The notes beneath the pieces are model-generated. The model saw only the letters and a list, made by a program, of their open reading frames with translations. It made no database searches and was not told the origin of the DNA. Shown here in pieces: positions 24,896-33,814 of a DNA stretch of 55,588 nucleotides (positions are counted from its first letter, which is position 1; each line of letters starts with the position of its first letter). The position numbers were made by a program, and so were the translations under genes. Source of the stretch: CAZDCZ01 sp964504155 (GTDB lineage Bacteria > Bacteroidota > Bacteroidia > Bacteroidales > UBA12077); assembly GCA_964504155.1 (NCBI GenBank), contig CAZDCZ010000004.1:1-55588 (forward strand). The letters are read 5' to 3'.

Positions 24896-25193
24896 TTAGT
24901 AGGCTTGTTCAATGGGCGGATACTGAAGCACGGCGGCAATTCCGTACATAAATTTAACGCAGATCGTTACAAAAAAAGCGTAAAAAAGTGAAATTCGGTT
25001 AGCTTCGTCTCATTTTGACAAAGAAAAAATTAATAAAAAATATCTCGCCCTGACAACGGATTTTTTTTAATAGATTGGTTTATACTCAATGACAAGAAGC
25101 TTAAATTCTCGCAATCGATAATTGCTTGTATGTTTGTATTAGTGCAAGTTTGTTTACATATTGGGAAAATCGAACTCATGTTAGTACAAAGAA
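24896..25193. other. Region downstream of the CRISPR array
   Basis: No gene or further repeat copy is seen. The first 60 bases are unusually GC-rich for this genome ('GGGCGGATACTGAAGCACGG'), then AT-rich DNA follows. This marks the right border of the accessory island. Confidence 0.4.
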
Positions 25194-25571
25194 TTATTCT
25201 TTCGCCTTTTTTCTTGATAATTCAAGCATAGATTCTAATGTCTTAGTGAGATATTCTTCATATTTATTTACCATGTCTATTGTAAGCTGATTTGTAGCTA
25301 CCCAATGAAATTCGTTTTCTTTATCAAGCTTTTTTATAAAAGTTAGATTTTTTATCTTTTTTTTATGCTCAGTGCGAAGCGCAATTCTATTCTCGTTAAT
25401 AACACTTAAAGAATTCTTGCCTTGTTTAATTAAATTTCCGCTACGAATTGCTTCAAAATTTGTGATAATTTCATTAAACATAGCTTGATAAGAAGGTGGT
25501 AATTCTTGTCCAAAAATTTCTGTTGTAAATAAAATTAGACTAAGTGCGAAAAGTGTCTTTAATATTTTCAT
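25194..25571 (-). CDS. Small secreted protein, unknown function
   Basis: This 125-aa product has a signal peptide (core 'ILKTLFALSLILFTTEIF', cleavage after 'GQ' near residue 22). The mature part is short, basic and mostly helical ('EIITNFEAIRSGNLIKQGKN', 'EEYLTKTLESMLELSRKKAK'). No domain or catalytic motif is recognised. It is a single gene between the CRISPR array and the antiporter gene, with no operon partner, and may be part of the accessory island or its conserved flank. Function unknown. Confidence 0.6.
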   Translation of the reverse strand: MKILKTLFALSLILFTTEIFGQELPPSYQAMFNEIITNFEAIRSGNLIKQGKNSLSVINENRIALRTEHKKKIKNLTFIKKLDKENEFHWVATNQLTIDMVNKYEEYLTKTLESMLELSRKKAKE

Positions 25572-25888
25572 ATGTTTATATTTTTAAATTAATGTTGTGT
25601 GAACTTGCATTTAAAGAAATATTATTGTCGGCTTTCAATAAATTCGTAAACTTTATTATGTAATAATTACTTATTACGTAAAATTTAGATTATACGTGGA
25701 CACAAAATAGAAATTATTTTGTAAAAGGACAAATTTATAAGAAGCAAAATTAATATACATCAGAATCCGGAGTATTTAGTTTTAAAGGAAACGAAAAAGT
25801 TTTTGAATGTTATGAAAGAATAGCTAAGGCTATTTCGAGCTCAGCTTAATAGCTGTGAAAGTATAAATTTAACATATGAATAAACTAC
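25572..25888. other. Intergenic region, nothing recognised
   Basis: These 317 bases between two minus-strand genes hold no recognisable gene, repeat or clear terminator. A short A/T-rich segment and scattered stop codons in all frames are seen. Confidence 0.4.
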
Positions 25889-28840
25889 TTATAATTCATT
25901 TCCAATAAATATTATACTATTGTGGCTAAGGGTTATAGTTTTTCCTTTTATTAACGATGGCGGCATAATCTTAGTATTGTTGTTAGTTATTACACTTCCT
26001 TTAACCAATATTCCTATTTTATTGGTAAAATTCAGATTCTTAACTTTTTTAGTTATCAGTATCTCTCCATTTTTTATCCATTTTTGTACTGCTTCGTGTT
26101 GCCACGAGTTAAATGGTTTAATCTCTGCAATAATATTTTCAACAAATCGAGGAAGAGCTATTTCCCATAATTTATCTTGAAGTGTTGTATTGTTTTCAAT
26201 AATTTGTTGCATATGAATTGCTGTTAATCGTAATACACTAACGGGAGATTCGGCTGTAACAGTTGCTGTTCTTGGTATATCTGTTAAGAAAGACATTTCG
26301 CCAATAACACTTCCTTTTCCAAGAATATCTATTACTTTATTATGCTTACTAATTTTTACTGTTCCTCTCGAAATAACATAAAGACTATCGATATGGCCAT
26401 CTTCTTTAATTATTTTTTCTCCTATAGCATATACTCTTTGTTGAAATAGACTGGATATTTTATTAAAAGTAGTTTTGTCTAAATCTTTCAGCCAATTTAC
26501 GGTTTTTAGTAAATTATTTTTTTCGGGTTCTTTTATTTCGGGAGGAGAGTCGATAAGTCTTTTCATTCTTATCTCAATATCTTTTATCATTATATTACTC
26601 TCATCTTCACCAATCTGTCCTTTTTTCAGTAAGCGTTCAACAGTCTTTTTTTCGTAATTCAAATTTGCTCGTACAGCGTGTTTAGTTGTAATAGAACTGT
26701 AAATTTCGGGGTAAGTATTTTTAAGATTTCGTAAAAATGTAAGACCGTGAATTCTGTTTTCGTTTATTTCGGTTTCTACTAAAAGAAGATTTTCTTCTGT
26801 TTTCTCATCCGATGTTTTTATCGACATACTTTCGATTAATTTCAAACTTACGTATTGTGCTGTTACAAATCCGCGAGCAGTATCGTAGCTTTTTGCCAAT
26901 TGGTCGAAGAATATTGTTTGAGCTAATTTTCTGAGTATAGAGTTAGATTGAAATTTATTTAAATATTTTGGAGTATGCCATTGTTGTTCCAAGTCTTTTC
27001 TATCCGATAAGGAAATTTTCCCATTGGCATCGATTATTTCGTTAATTGCATCAGATAAGTTTTGTACTGCCGATGCGCTAATCATTCCATTCTTAAATTG
27101 TTCCCAGTAACTACTTTTTTCTTTTTCTAAAATTCTTCGACGTGTTTCGGCTAAATTAGAATCATTATGAGTAGAAAGGTCTATTTTATCTTGTATGGCA
27201 TCGGGAAGATATTCGTTAACTGTATTCCAGTCTGCCTTGCTCATAAACCTGTCTTTTTTTAGTTTTTCAATTGAGTTTTCCGATGCTTGTCGTATATAAT
27301 TTTTGGCATTAGTAATCATTAATTTTTTCGAAGGAGAGACTTTGTTTAAGCCCATCATAGTAACAAATGCTTTAATTGTTGTTGCATTTATAAGTAAAGT
27401 AAGAGTTACTATCCCAGCAATATAAAACAGAAACTGATCGCGAATTTCCGGGTCGATATTATTTTCGCCTGCAACGATTAAGGCTAAAGCTAAACCTACA
27501 GCTCCTCTTAAAGCTCCCCACCAAAGAACGTAGGCATCTTTTTTAGGAAGTCCATATCCTGAGTTTTTCATAAATGGATAAAGTAGAAGAATAACTATAG
27601 CTCGAACAATATGAATACCAATATAAATTAATCCAAGAATTAAGAAATCTTTTGTCGAAAAAACAATACGATTAGCAATAACAACACCAACAATAATAAA
27701 TATTAATGTATTGGCAATGAAAGCTGCGAGTTCCCAAAACTCGTGAAGAAAATGTTCTACTTCGGGACTAATACGTGTTCGTCCAATACCTCCAATTAGC
27801 AAGCCGAGGGTTACTAATCCTAATACTCCCGATACATGAAAAAAGTGTTCTGCTACAAAGAAAGTAATATATGCCGAAGCAATCATTACGGTAATTTCTA
27901 CGAGAGCATCGTTAAAAACTTTTTTTACCCACACAATTGCTATCCATCCAAAAACTAATCCAACTAAAATACCTCCAAACGATACTTTTAAAAACTGTAC
28001 AAAAGGAGATGCATCGTTGCCACTGCCTGTTATTAGTGCTAAGAAAACCAAGAAGAAAACTATTGCAGTACCATCGTTTAATAATGATTCTCCTTCGATT
28101 AATGTTCCTAATTTTTTACTTGCTCCTATTTCTTTAAGTATCGAAACTACTGCTACAGGGTCGGTTGCGCTAACTACTGCTCCAAATAGCAGGGCTAATT
28201 GCCAAGTCCAATTATTTAGTCCTATTCCTTGCGTTTTTATTCCAAGAATTATAAAAGCTGTTAGAAATATGGCTATTAATATTCCAGGCACTGCTAATAG
28301 AAAGGCATTAGTGAAAGATTTTTTAAATGTATGAACATCCATAGCAAAAGCTGCTTCGAAAATTAATGTAGGTAGAAATAAAAATAATATTAAGTGAGGA
28401 TCGATATTTCCTGCCCAATGAATAGATTCTTCTATAAAACTAACATCTATTTGTGAACCAAAAATATTCCAATATTGCAAATATCCCAAACGCGATAGAA
28501 TACCCATTACTAAACCAAAAATTAATAATAAAACAGTGAATGGTAAAGGTGTTTTTTTAAGAAAATGACGCGTTGCTGCTCCTATAAATAATGCAATTAT
28601 TATGAATAATAATGGGCTCATATTGCTTTTGTGTTCACTTTCGTGAATTATTTCTTTCTCTGAAACATGATTGGATGCATTTGTCGAAACCTGTTCGTGC
28701 TTTATGCTAGTTTCTTGAGATTGTATTTCGATATTGTTTTTTTGCTGATTATCATGAAAAATATTAGCTGTAGAGATTATTGATATTAAAAAAAGAGTAA
28801 ATGTGATTAATGCGAATTTGTTTTTATTTCTAATTTTCAT
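25889..28840 (-). CDS. Na+/H+ antiporter (CPA1) with C-terminal cyclic-nucleotide-binding domain
   Basis: This 983-aa inner-membrane protein has an N-terminal hydrophobic segment, a polar His/Ser/Glu-rich loop (about 30-75), then about 12 membrane helices (75-500). The transport core 'FGAVVSATDPVAVVSILKEI' and 'LIEGESLLNDGTAIVFF' carries the ion-binding Asp residues of NhaP/NHE-type exchangers. A long cytoplasmic helical region follows. A cyclic-nucleotide-binding domain lies near 775-880 ('RVYAIGEKIIKEDG', 'SLYVISRGTVKI', 'GKGSVIGEMSFLTDIPRTAT'), and about 100 further residues end the protein. This architecture matches plant SOS1 and its bacterial relatives, so sodium extrusion gated by a nucleotide or by the domain itself is likely. 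No start or operon problem is seen; the neighbours on both sides are distant. Confidence 0.88.
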   Translation of the reverse strand: MKIRNKNKFALITFTLFLISIISTANIFHDNQQKNNIEIQSQETSIKHEQVSTNASNHVSEKEIIHESEHKSNMSPLLFIIIALFIGAATRHFLKKTPLPFTVLLLIFGLVMGILSRLGYLQYWNIFGSQIDVSFIEESIHWAGNIDPHLILFLFLPTLIFEAAFAMDVHTFKKSFTNAFLLAVPGILIAIFLTAFIILGIKTQGIGLNNWTWQLALLFGAVVSATDPVAVVSILKEIGASKKLGTLIEGESLLNDGTAIVFFLVFLALITGSGNDASPFVQFLKVSFGGILVGLVFGWIAIVWVKKVFNDALVEITVMIASAYITFFVAEHFFHVSGVLGLVTLGLLIGGIGRTRISPEVEHFLHEFWELAAFIANTLIFIIVGVVIANRIVFSTKDFLILGLIYIGIHIVRAIVILLLYPFMKNSGYGLPKKDAYVLWWGALRGAVGLALALIVAGENNIDPEIRDQFLFYIAGIVTLTLLINATTIKAFVTMMGLNKVSPSKKLMITNAKNYIRQASENSIEKLKKDRFMSKADWNTVNEYLPDAIQDKIDLSTHNDSNLAETRRRILEKEKSSYWEQFKNGMISASAVQNLSDAINEIIDANGKISLSDRKDLEQQWHTPKYLNKFQSNSILRKLAQTIFFDQLAKSYDTARGFVTAQYVSLKLIESMSIKTSDEKTEENLLLVETEINENRIHGLTFLRNLKNTYPEIYSSITTKHAVRANLNYEKKTVERLLKKGQIGEDESNIMIKDIEIRMKRLIDSPPEIKEPEKNNLLKTVNWLKDLDKTTFNKISSLFQQRVYAIGEKIIKEDGHIDSLYVISRGTVKISKHNKVIDILGKGSVIGEMSFLTDIPRTATVTAESPVSVLRLTAIHMQQIIENNTTLQDKLWEIALPRFVENIIAEIKPFNSWQHEAVQKWIKNGEILITKKVKNLNFTNKIGILVKGSVITNNNTKIMPPSLIKGKTITLSHNSIIFIGNEL

Positions 28841-29113
28841 GAGTTTAAAATTTGCTAAATAATTGACTGTATGTTGTTAGTTTTAATCAGCGTTCTTGTG
28901 TGTTTCAATAATATTTTAAATATTGAAGTGCAATAATCTTCTAGAAAAAAATGATGTAGAAGATTTAGTTATTATAAAAGTAAGTTGATTTGTATTTAAA
29001 CATAACTGTTTCATCTTTGCAATAATCTAAGTGTTAGATTAAAAGAAAATTAAAGATACAAAAACAATTTTAGAAAAGGAAATATAAATTTATTATTGAT
29101 TAGCGTATATTTG

Positions 29114-29842
29114 TTATTGATGTATTGCATTAACAAGATGAGGTAATATACTAATGTCGTTTTCTATTGCAGTGCCAATTACTACAATGTCGGCACCTGC
29201 TTTAATAGTGTTTTTAATATCTTCTGGAGTGTTTAAACCTCCACCAACAATTAATGGGATGTTAATATTTTGTTTTACTTTTTTTATCATTTCAATTTTT
29301 AACGAATTGTTTGCTCCACTACCTGCTTCAAGGTAAATGGTTTTTAATCCTAACATTTCGCCGGCCATCGCAGTAGCTACTGCAATATCAGTTTTGTCGG
29401 CAGGAATTGGTTTTGTGTTACTCATATATTCTACCGATGTGGTATTTCCTCCGTTAACAAGTATATATCCTGTTGGTATTACCTCTAGTTTGCTTTGTTT
29501 TATGTTCGATGCAGCAATTACGTGATTCCCAATTAAAAGATTGGGATTGCGACCCGAAATAAGCGATAGCAAAAGTATAGCATCTGCTTTGTCGGTTATT
29601 TGAAGAACATTCCCCGGAAATAATATTACAGGAATGTCGGTATTAGCTTTAATTGTTTTTGTTGTTTCGTTTATTGAATTAGATATTAAACTGCCTCCAA
29701 CAAAAATCAAATCAACTTCCGATTTGTTGGCAGAATCAATTACTTGAATAAGTTTTTTGTTTGAGTATTTGTCAGGATCGATTAATAAAGCAAAAAATTT
29801 CTTATTATCTTTTAGTTGGTCTAGAATCTTATTAAAAATCAT
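29114..29842 (-). CDS. Geranylgeranylglyceryl phosphate synthase family protein
   Basis: A 242-aa TIM-barrel of the PcrB/GGGPS family, which joins a prenyl diphosphate to glycerol-1-phosphate. Visible are 'FALLIDPDKYSNKKL' at the start, 'DLIFVGGSLIS', 'IPVILFPGNVLQI', 'AILLLSLISGRNPNLLIG', 'VIPTGYILVNGG', 'TIYLEAGSGA' and the phosphate-binding 'IPLIVGGGLNTPEDI' and 'GADIVVIGTAIE'. This bacterial group is common in Bacteroidota, where the product lipid is less well studied than in Archaea. The gene is third in a compact operon after gldD and a phosphopantetheinyl transferase, with 10-base spacing. Confidence 0.85.
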   Translation of the reverse strand: MIFNKILDQLKDNKKFFALLIDPDKYSNKKLIQVIDSANKSEVDLIFVGGSLISNSINETTKTIKANTDIPVILFPGNVLQITDKADAILLLSLISGRNPNLLIGNHVIAASNIKQSKLEVIPTGYILVNGGNTTSVEYMSNTKPIPADKTDIAVATAMAGEMLGLKTIYLEAGSGANNSLKIEMIKKVKQNINIPLIVGGGLNTPEDIKNTIKAGADIVVIGTAIENDISILPHLVNAIHQ

Positions 29843-29852
29843 AAAGCGAATA

Positions 29853-30485
29853 TTATTTATAACAAAAAACTATTGAATAGTTTTTAATTGTAAAATAGTT
29901 TAAAGTAAACTCTTCTGTAATTGTATTATTATAATATTTTCCATAAAAAATACCTTTAGCTTTAGGCGTGAATGGTTCTATGAAAAGATTATTAGCAAAA
30001 TCGACATTCTGTTTGTTGCAAATTTTGAATAGTGTTTCTTTAGCACACCAATGCAAATATAAATGAAAAATTTCATTATCAGTATCGATTTTTTGTAGTT
30101 CGTTTGTGCAAAGAAAGCGATGTTTTATATTTTTAATCTTTTCCGACATAAATTCAATGTCAATGCTAACATCTTTTTGTTTACTTATTATAATTGACGA
30201 TAGATTTTTCGAGTGAGAGATGCCAATTTTATAACTTTTGTCGAGTAGAAATGGTTTTCCGGTAGAGCTGTATATAATTTTGTTGCTATTAGTTATTAAT
30301 TTTTTCAACAATACTCTAATACTTAACCATTCAAGTTTTCGCTTAGCGTTTCTGAATGTTTGTAGTGTATTAATATCGTCGTTATCGAGATTAGCTAAAG
30401 AGAATAAAGTATCGAAATCTTCAGTTATTTCCCATATTCCGAGTAATGTTTCGTTATCGATATTTTTTTTAATTATTAAACTCAT
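29853..30485 (-). CDS. 4'-phosphopantetheinyl transferase superfamily protein
   Basis: This 210-aa enzyme of the Sfp type moves the phosphopantetheine arm of CoA onto carrier proteins. The conserved motifs are 'KIGISHSKNLSSIIISKQKD', then 'VSIDIEFMSEKI' (Mg-binding Asp/Glu) and 'WCAKETLFKI' (the catalytic (W/F)xxKExxxK-type motif). The N-terminal third is the typical pseudo-dimer half. It lies 9 bases after gldD and 10 before the GGGP synthase gene. The same gldD-PPTase order occurs in many Bacteroidota, so the linkage is conserved even though the substrate (fatty-acid ACP or a secondary-metabolite carrier) is unknown. Confidence 0.87.
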   Translation of the reverse strand: MSLIIKKNIDNETLLGIWEITEDFDTLFSLANLDNDDINTLQTFRNAKRKLEWLSIRVLLKKLITNSNKIIYSSTGKPFLLDKSYKIGISHSKNLSSIIISKQKDVSIDIEFMSEKIKNIKHRFLCTNELQKIDTDNEIFHLYLHWCAKETLFKICNKQNVDFANNLFIEPFTPKAKGIFYGKYYNNTITEEFTLNYFTIKNYSIVFCYK

Positions 30486-30494
30486 TAATGATAT

Positions 30495-31079
30495 TTATTT
30501 CCATTCAAAAGTTTCGATTAAATTTTTAATATCTTTTTTAACAAAATTAATTACCGGAGCTAGTGAGTCTTTGTTAGGCTCAACATTAAAATATAATGCC
30601 CCACGAAGAAAATGTTTTGTGCTGTCGGTAAGGTAAAATTGAACCGATGATGCGGTATTACCTTCTATTTCGTACAACATTCCGTAAACATTTTTTTCTG
30701 GTTTAATAAAAATTTTCTCGTTTATCGATTCTGCTTTAATAGTATGTTTGTAAGCTAGCTCTCGCGAATCTTCAATCATTTGTTGTAGATTATTATTTAC
30801 ATCCTTATAACTGATGTGTATTTTACCATTAATATCGGGGTAATTAATATTTATCCAACATTTTTTCTCGGGATGACGATTATCCTTACTAATATTTGCA
30901 CATGTTGGGTATTCGAATGTATATGGACAGTTGCTTGTGTAGTTTTGATATTTTTTTTCGGGAAGATCAATGCGGAAATATCCTCGTGGTTTAGGAGTGT
31001 AATCATCTCTTTTGCAACTCCAGATACTGGTAGTTATAATTAATATTAAAACAAATATTAAGTTATATTTTTTCTTCAT
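30495..31079 (-). CDS. gldD: Gliding motility lipoprotein GldD
   Basis: The product is a lipoprotein: after 'MKKKYNLIFVLILIITTSIW' comes Cys22, the lipobox cysteine, and then 'KRDDYTPKPRGYFRIDLP', a GldD hallmark. 'CPYTFEYPTCANI', 'WININYPDINGKIHISYKDV' and 'SVQFYLTDSTKHFLRGALYF' follow, typical of the family. An upstream in-frame ATG at 31118 adds 13 hydrophobic residues, but the start at 31079 directly precedes a good signal peptide, so that start is used. GldD is required for gliding in flavobacteria; in non-gliding relatives its role is less clear. The gene heads a minus-strand operon with the PPTase and GGGP synthase. The usual partner gldE is 4 kb away at 35214-36533. Confidence 0.88.
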   Translation of the reverse strand: MKKKYNLIFVLILIITTSIWSCKRDDYTPKPRGYFRIDLPEKKYQNYTSNCPYTFEYPTCANISKDNRHPEKKCWININYPDINGKIHISYKDVNNNLQQMIEDSRELAYKHTIKAESINEKIFIKPEKNVYGMLYEIEGNTASSVQFYLTDSTKHFLRGALYFNVEPNKDSLAPVINFVKKDIKNLIETFEWK

Positions 31080-31163
31080 AATAAAAATCTTTTCGTAAAA
31101 TGTAAAAGTAATAAACATTTTATTCGAAACGATTATTCATAAAATAAAATTCGATTTTGTAGT

Positions 31164-31204
31164 AATGAAAAATCCTTGATTATAACAATCAAGGATTTTT
31201 CATT
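31164..31204 (-). terminator. Terminator of the beta-helix lipoprotein gene
   Basis: Arms AATGAAAAATCCTTGATT and AATCAAGGATTTTTCATT with a 5-base loop form a perfect stem 16 bases beyond the stop of the minus-strand lipoprotein gene. A/T-rich arms allow function on either strand. Confidence 0.75.
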
Positions 31205-31219
31205 TTCATTTTTTTATAA

Positions 31220-32968
31220 TTATTTTATATGATAATCATTACCATCAATATCATTGTATGTAACATTTATTATAGAAGGAAAAGAGTTATTATCAACAGA
31301 AATTCCATGACTTGCAGAATGAGATATCGTTGAATTCGAGATTGTAACATTCGTTCCTGTTTCAGATAAATCAATCATTCCATAAGTAGAAGAGTATCCT
31401 CCGCCATATGACATGTCGCAATTATCTATAATTGTTCCGGCTGATGTTCCGCTTTCGAAGAAAATAACATCCCAGTCGCCTTTTGAAGCACTTCCTACAG
31501 GAGCCGATGATGTAAAAATTATTCTTTCTTCGGCTGTTCCTTGTGCAACTAATTTTCCGTAAGTGCTTGATGAACTACCTATTTCTAGTTGACTTCCTTG
31601 TGTAAAATAAATTTTACTGCCAGCCTCTATAATTAACTCACTTCCGTTAGATGATTCTATGTACATGGTGCCATCGATATAATATGCACAAGATTGTTTT
31701 TTCCATGTTTCGCTTGCTTGCTCGTAAGTATCTCCTTTTACCAAAATACCTAAATTTGAGTCGTATGTGTTTCCTGTACCAATAGTATGGGCATAATTTG
31801 CATAAAGTTTAATAGGATGGTCTGCAATCGACGAAAAAGCATTATTGTCAAACGATACAAAAGAAGATTCGCTATTCAATGAAATTCCATAAGATTCGCT
31901 ATTCGTAATTGTGCAATTATTAAAAGCAACTGAACAATAATCTAAATTAATAGACCCGTATGAAGATGAATAGCCTCCGCCATATTCGAAAGTACAATAA
32001 GTGAATGCACTACTGTTTGATGTTCCGTCTTCTAGAAATATTGCATCCCAGTCTCCTGCTGTTTTCGATGTTGCTGAGGATGTAAATATAATCGGATTAG
32101 TAGCTGTCCCGATGGCTATAATTGTTCCATAAGTGCTTGATGAACTACCAACTTCTATTTGACTGCCATTTGTAAATCCAATAGTTGTTCCTTCTTCGAT
32201 ATTTAATATACTTCCAGAATTACTTTCTATGTCCATTGTTCCATCAATTATATACGAAACCGTTTGTGCTAACCATGTTTCATTAGCTTGATTGTATGTT
32301 CCTCCTGCAACTAATATTCCTATTGAAGAGTTTATTGTTTCAAATATATTTCCTGTACCTATTGTGTGTGCTGCATTAGGATATAATCTAATTACATGAC
32401 TTGAAGTTGTATTGATATTATTATTGATAAACGATTTGAATTTAGACTTTGAGTTTAAAGAAATGCCATAAGAATCACTATTTTTTATTGTACAATTAGT
32501 CATTGTTATTTCTGCATCACTTAAGTGAATCGTTCCATACGATGAGGAATATCCCCCACCATATTCAAAAGTACAATAAGCTAGGTTTGTTGTTGAAGCA
32601 GTACCGCTATCGAAGAAAATAGCATCCCAATCTCCTGCACTTGGAGTCGCTGCATATGCTGTAAATAGAATAGGATCGTCTGATGTCCCATTTGCTATTA
32701 TTGCAGAACCGGTTTCAGAACTGCCAACTTCAATTTGAGCACCTTCTTTAAATTTTATTATTGTTCCGGCTTCAATAGTTAAAGTAGCACCATCAATACA
32801 TAGTGAGCTATTAATTATGTAAACATTATTTGTTTCCCATGTAGTGTTGCTGGTTATGTTATCTGTAACTTCGTTTACAGTAAGAGTAGGATCTGTTGTG
32901 TCATCATCATCATCACAAGATACAAAACCGATTAATAAAGCAAATAAAATAATTTTTAGTTTTTTCAT
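31220..32968 (-). CDS. Lipoprotein with right-handed beta-helix repeats
   Basis: This 582-aa lipoprotein has signal 'MKKLKIILFALLIGFVS', lipobox Cys18 and then five Asp in a row, the acidic tag linked to surface export of Bacteroidota lipoproteins. The rest consists of three similar units of about 165 residues (roughly 35-200, 200-370, 370-582). Each begins with an 'IEAGT.I.F..G.QIEVGSS' strand set and contains 'GDWDAIFF..GT' and 'CTFEYGGGYSSSYG', followed by 'N.TI..S.SYGISL'. The short strand repeats predict a parallel beta-helix (NosD/PbH1-type), often used in carbohydrate or surface binding. No catalytic residues can be named. It lies between gldE-side genes and gldD, with a terminator behind it. 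The near-repeated DNA could mislead assembly. Confidence 0.8.
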   Translation of the reverse strand: MKKLKIILFALLIGFVSCDDDDDTTDPTLTVNEVTDNITSNTTWETNNVYIINSSLCIDGATLTIEAGTIIKFKEGAQIEVGSSETGSAIIANGTSDDPILFTAYAATPSAGDWDAIFFDSGTASTTNLAYCTFEYGGGYSSSYGTIHLSDAEITMTNCTIKNSDSYGISLNSKSKFKSFINNNINTTSSHVIRLYPNAAHTIGTGNIFETINSSIGILVAGGTYNQANETWLAQTVSYIIDGTMDIESNSGSILNIEEGTTIGFTNGSQIEVGSSSSTYGTIIAIGTATNPIIFTSSATSKTAGDWDAIFLEDGTSNSSAFTYCTFEYGGGYSSSYGSINLDYCSVAFNNCTITNSESYGISLNSESSFVSFDNNAFSSIADHPIKLYANYAHTIGTGNTYDSNLGILVKGDTYEQASETWKKQSCAYYIDGTMYIESSNGSELIIEAGSKIYFTQGSQLEIGSSSSTYGKLVAQGTAEERIIFTSSAPVGSASKGDWDVIFFESGTSAGTIIDNCDMSYGGGYSSTYGMIDLSETGTNVTISNSTISHSASHGISVDNNSFPSIINVTYNDIDGNDYHIK

Positions 32969-33524
32969 AATTATTTAATTAGTGGTTAATATTTTTTCAT
33001 GTTAAATATTAATTATGTAAACATATATGCATATGTAAATATAATAAAATATTTTTTGTTTTTATAAATTATTGTAATTTTTTGTTTTGATGTTTGTTAT
33101 ATACTTGTTATATCTTTTAAATTAGTTATATTAAGAGTATATATTTGATTATTTATTTACTAATATAGAATAAAAGTAAAATATTGAAGAGATTTGAATA
33201 AAGCAGATTCATTTTTAAATTGCAATAATTTATTATCTGCATAAGAGTGTTGAAAATGTCAAGATTAATTTCGAAATACAAGTTACAAATAATATCCAAA
33301 CAATTATAATTTTTTTAGCTGCTGTGTGATGTGCTATTTATAAATAGTAATAAATCATAAAATGAATAGATATTGATATTATAATTGCGTGTAAGGATTG
33401 TTTCTTAATTATGAATTTCGCACAATAAAGCTTAGAAAATTAATTTGTTGTTTAAAAAAGCAAATTACAAGTTAATTAAATAGCGAGTTTTTGGATGATT
33501 ATTATAATCCTTGTAAAGTGTAAA

Positions 33525-33564
33525 AAAAATCCGGTATAGTATTAAATGAATTTATACTATACCG
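33525..33564 (-). terminator. Terminator downstream of the CorA gene
   Basis: CGGTATAGTAT faces ATACTATACCG across an 11-base loop. On the minus strand the stem is followed by GATTTTTTTTACAC, a strong T-run, about 250 bases after the corA stop. Confidence 0.7.
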
Positions 33565-33596
33565 AACAATAAAAAAGTTAAGCAAAATAATAATTT

Positions 33597-33644
33597 GAGT
33601 TCGATGTAAGCTTTGACCGCTGGCGCGGAAATGTTTCCCGTGCC
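33597..33644. repeat. Dispersed intergenic repeat with hairpin
   Basis: The first 21 bases (33597-33617, starting GAGTTCGATGTAAGC) match 20 of 21 bases of the reverse complement of 50504-50524. Directly behind is a GC-rich hairpin GGCGCGGAAA / TTTCCCGTGCC (33622-33644). Such short GC-rich palindromes in AT-rich Bacteroidota genomes are usually REP-like dispersed elements. Confidence 0.55.
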
Positions 33645-33814
33645 TTTTGTTATATTTCTTTTAAATCTTTTTTTTCAATTCTATCTTTTCCAATTTTCTG
33701 TTTGTTATTTTCTTTTAGTTTACATTTAACTTTATTACAAATCACAAGCCTTACAAATTATTTAAAACACGCATACTAGACCATTTTTTAGTTATTAGGA
33801 TTGTTTATTTATTA

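Larger units (their letters stand above)
32969..33814. other. Long intergenic region with dispersed repeat and terminator
   Basis: No coding sequence is recognised in 846 bases. The first 550 bases are very AT-rich. They are followed by a terminator hairpin (33525-33564) for the CorA gene and a dispersed repeat element (33597-33644). Confidence 0.5.

Noticed and set aside
28017..28334. Plus-strand open frame of 105 codons opposite the antiporter gene
   Set aside because: It mirrors the membrane-segment codons of a well-supported minus-strand gene and is explained as a shadow frame.
31080..31118. Upstream start for gldD adding 13 residues
   Set aside because: The extension precedes a complete lipoprotein signal peptide and does not fit the family; the ATG at 31079 was chosen.
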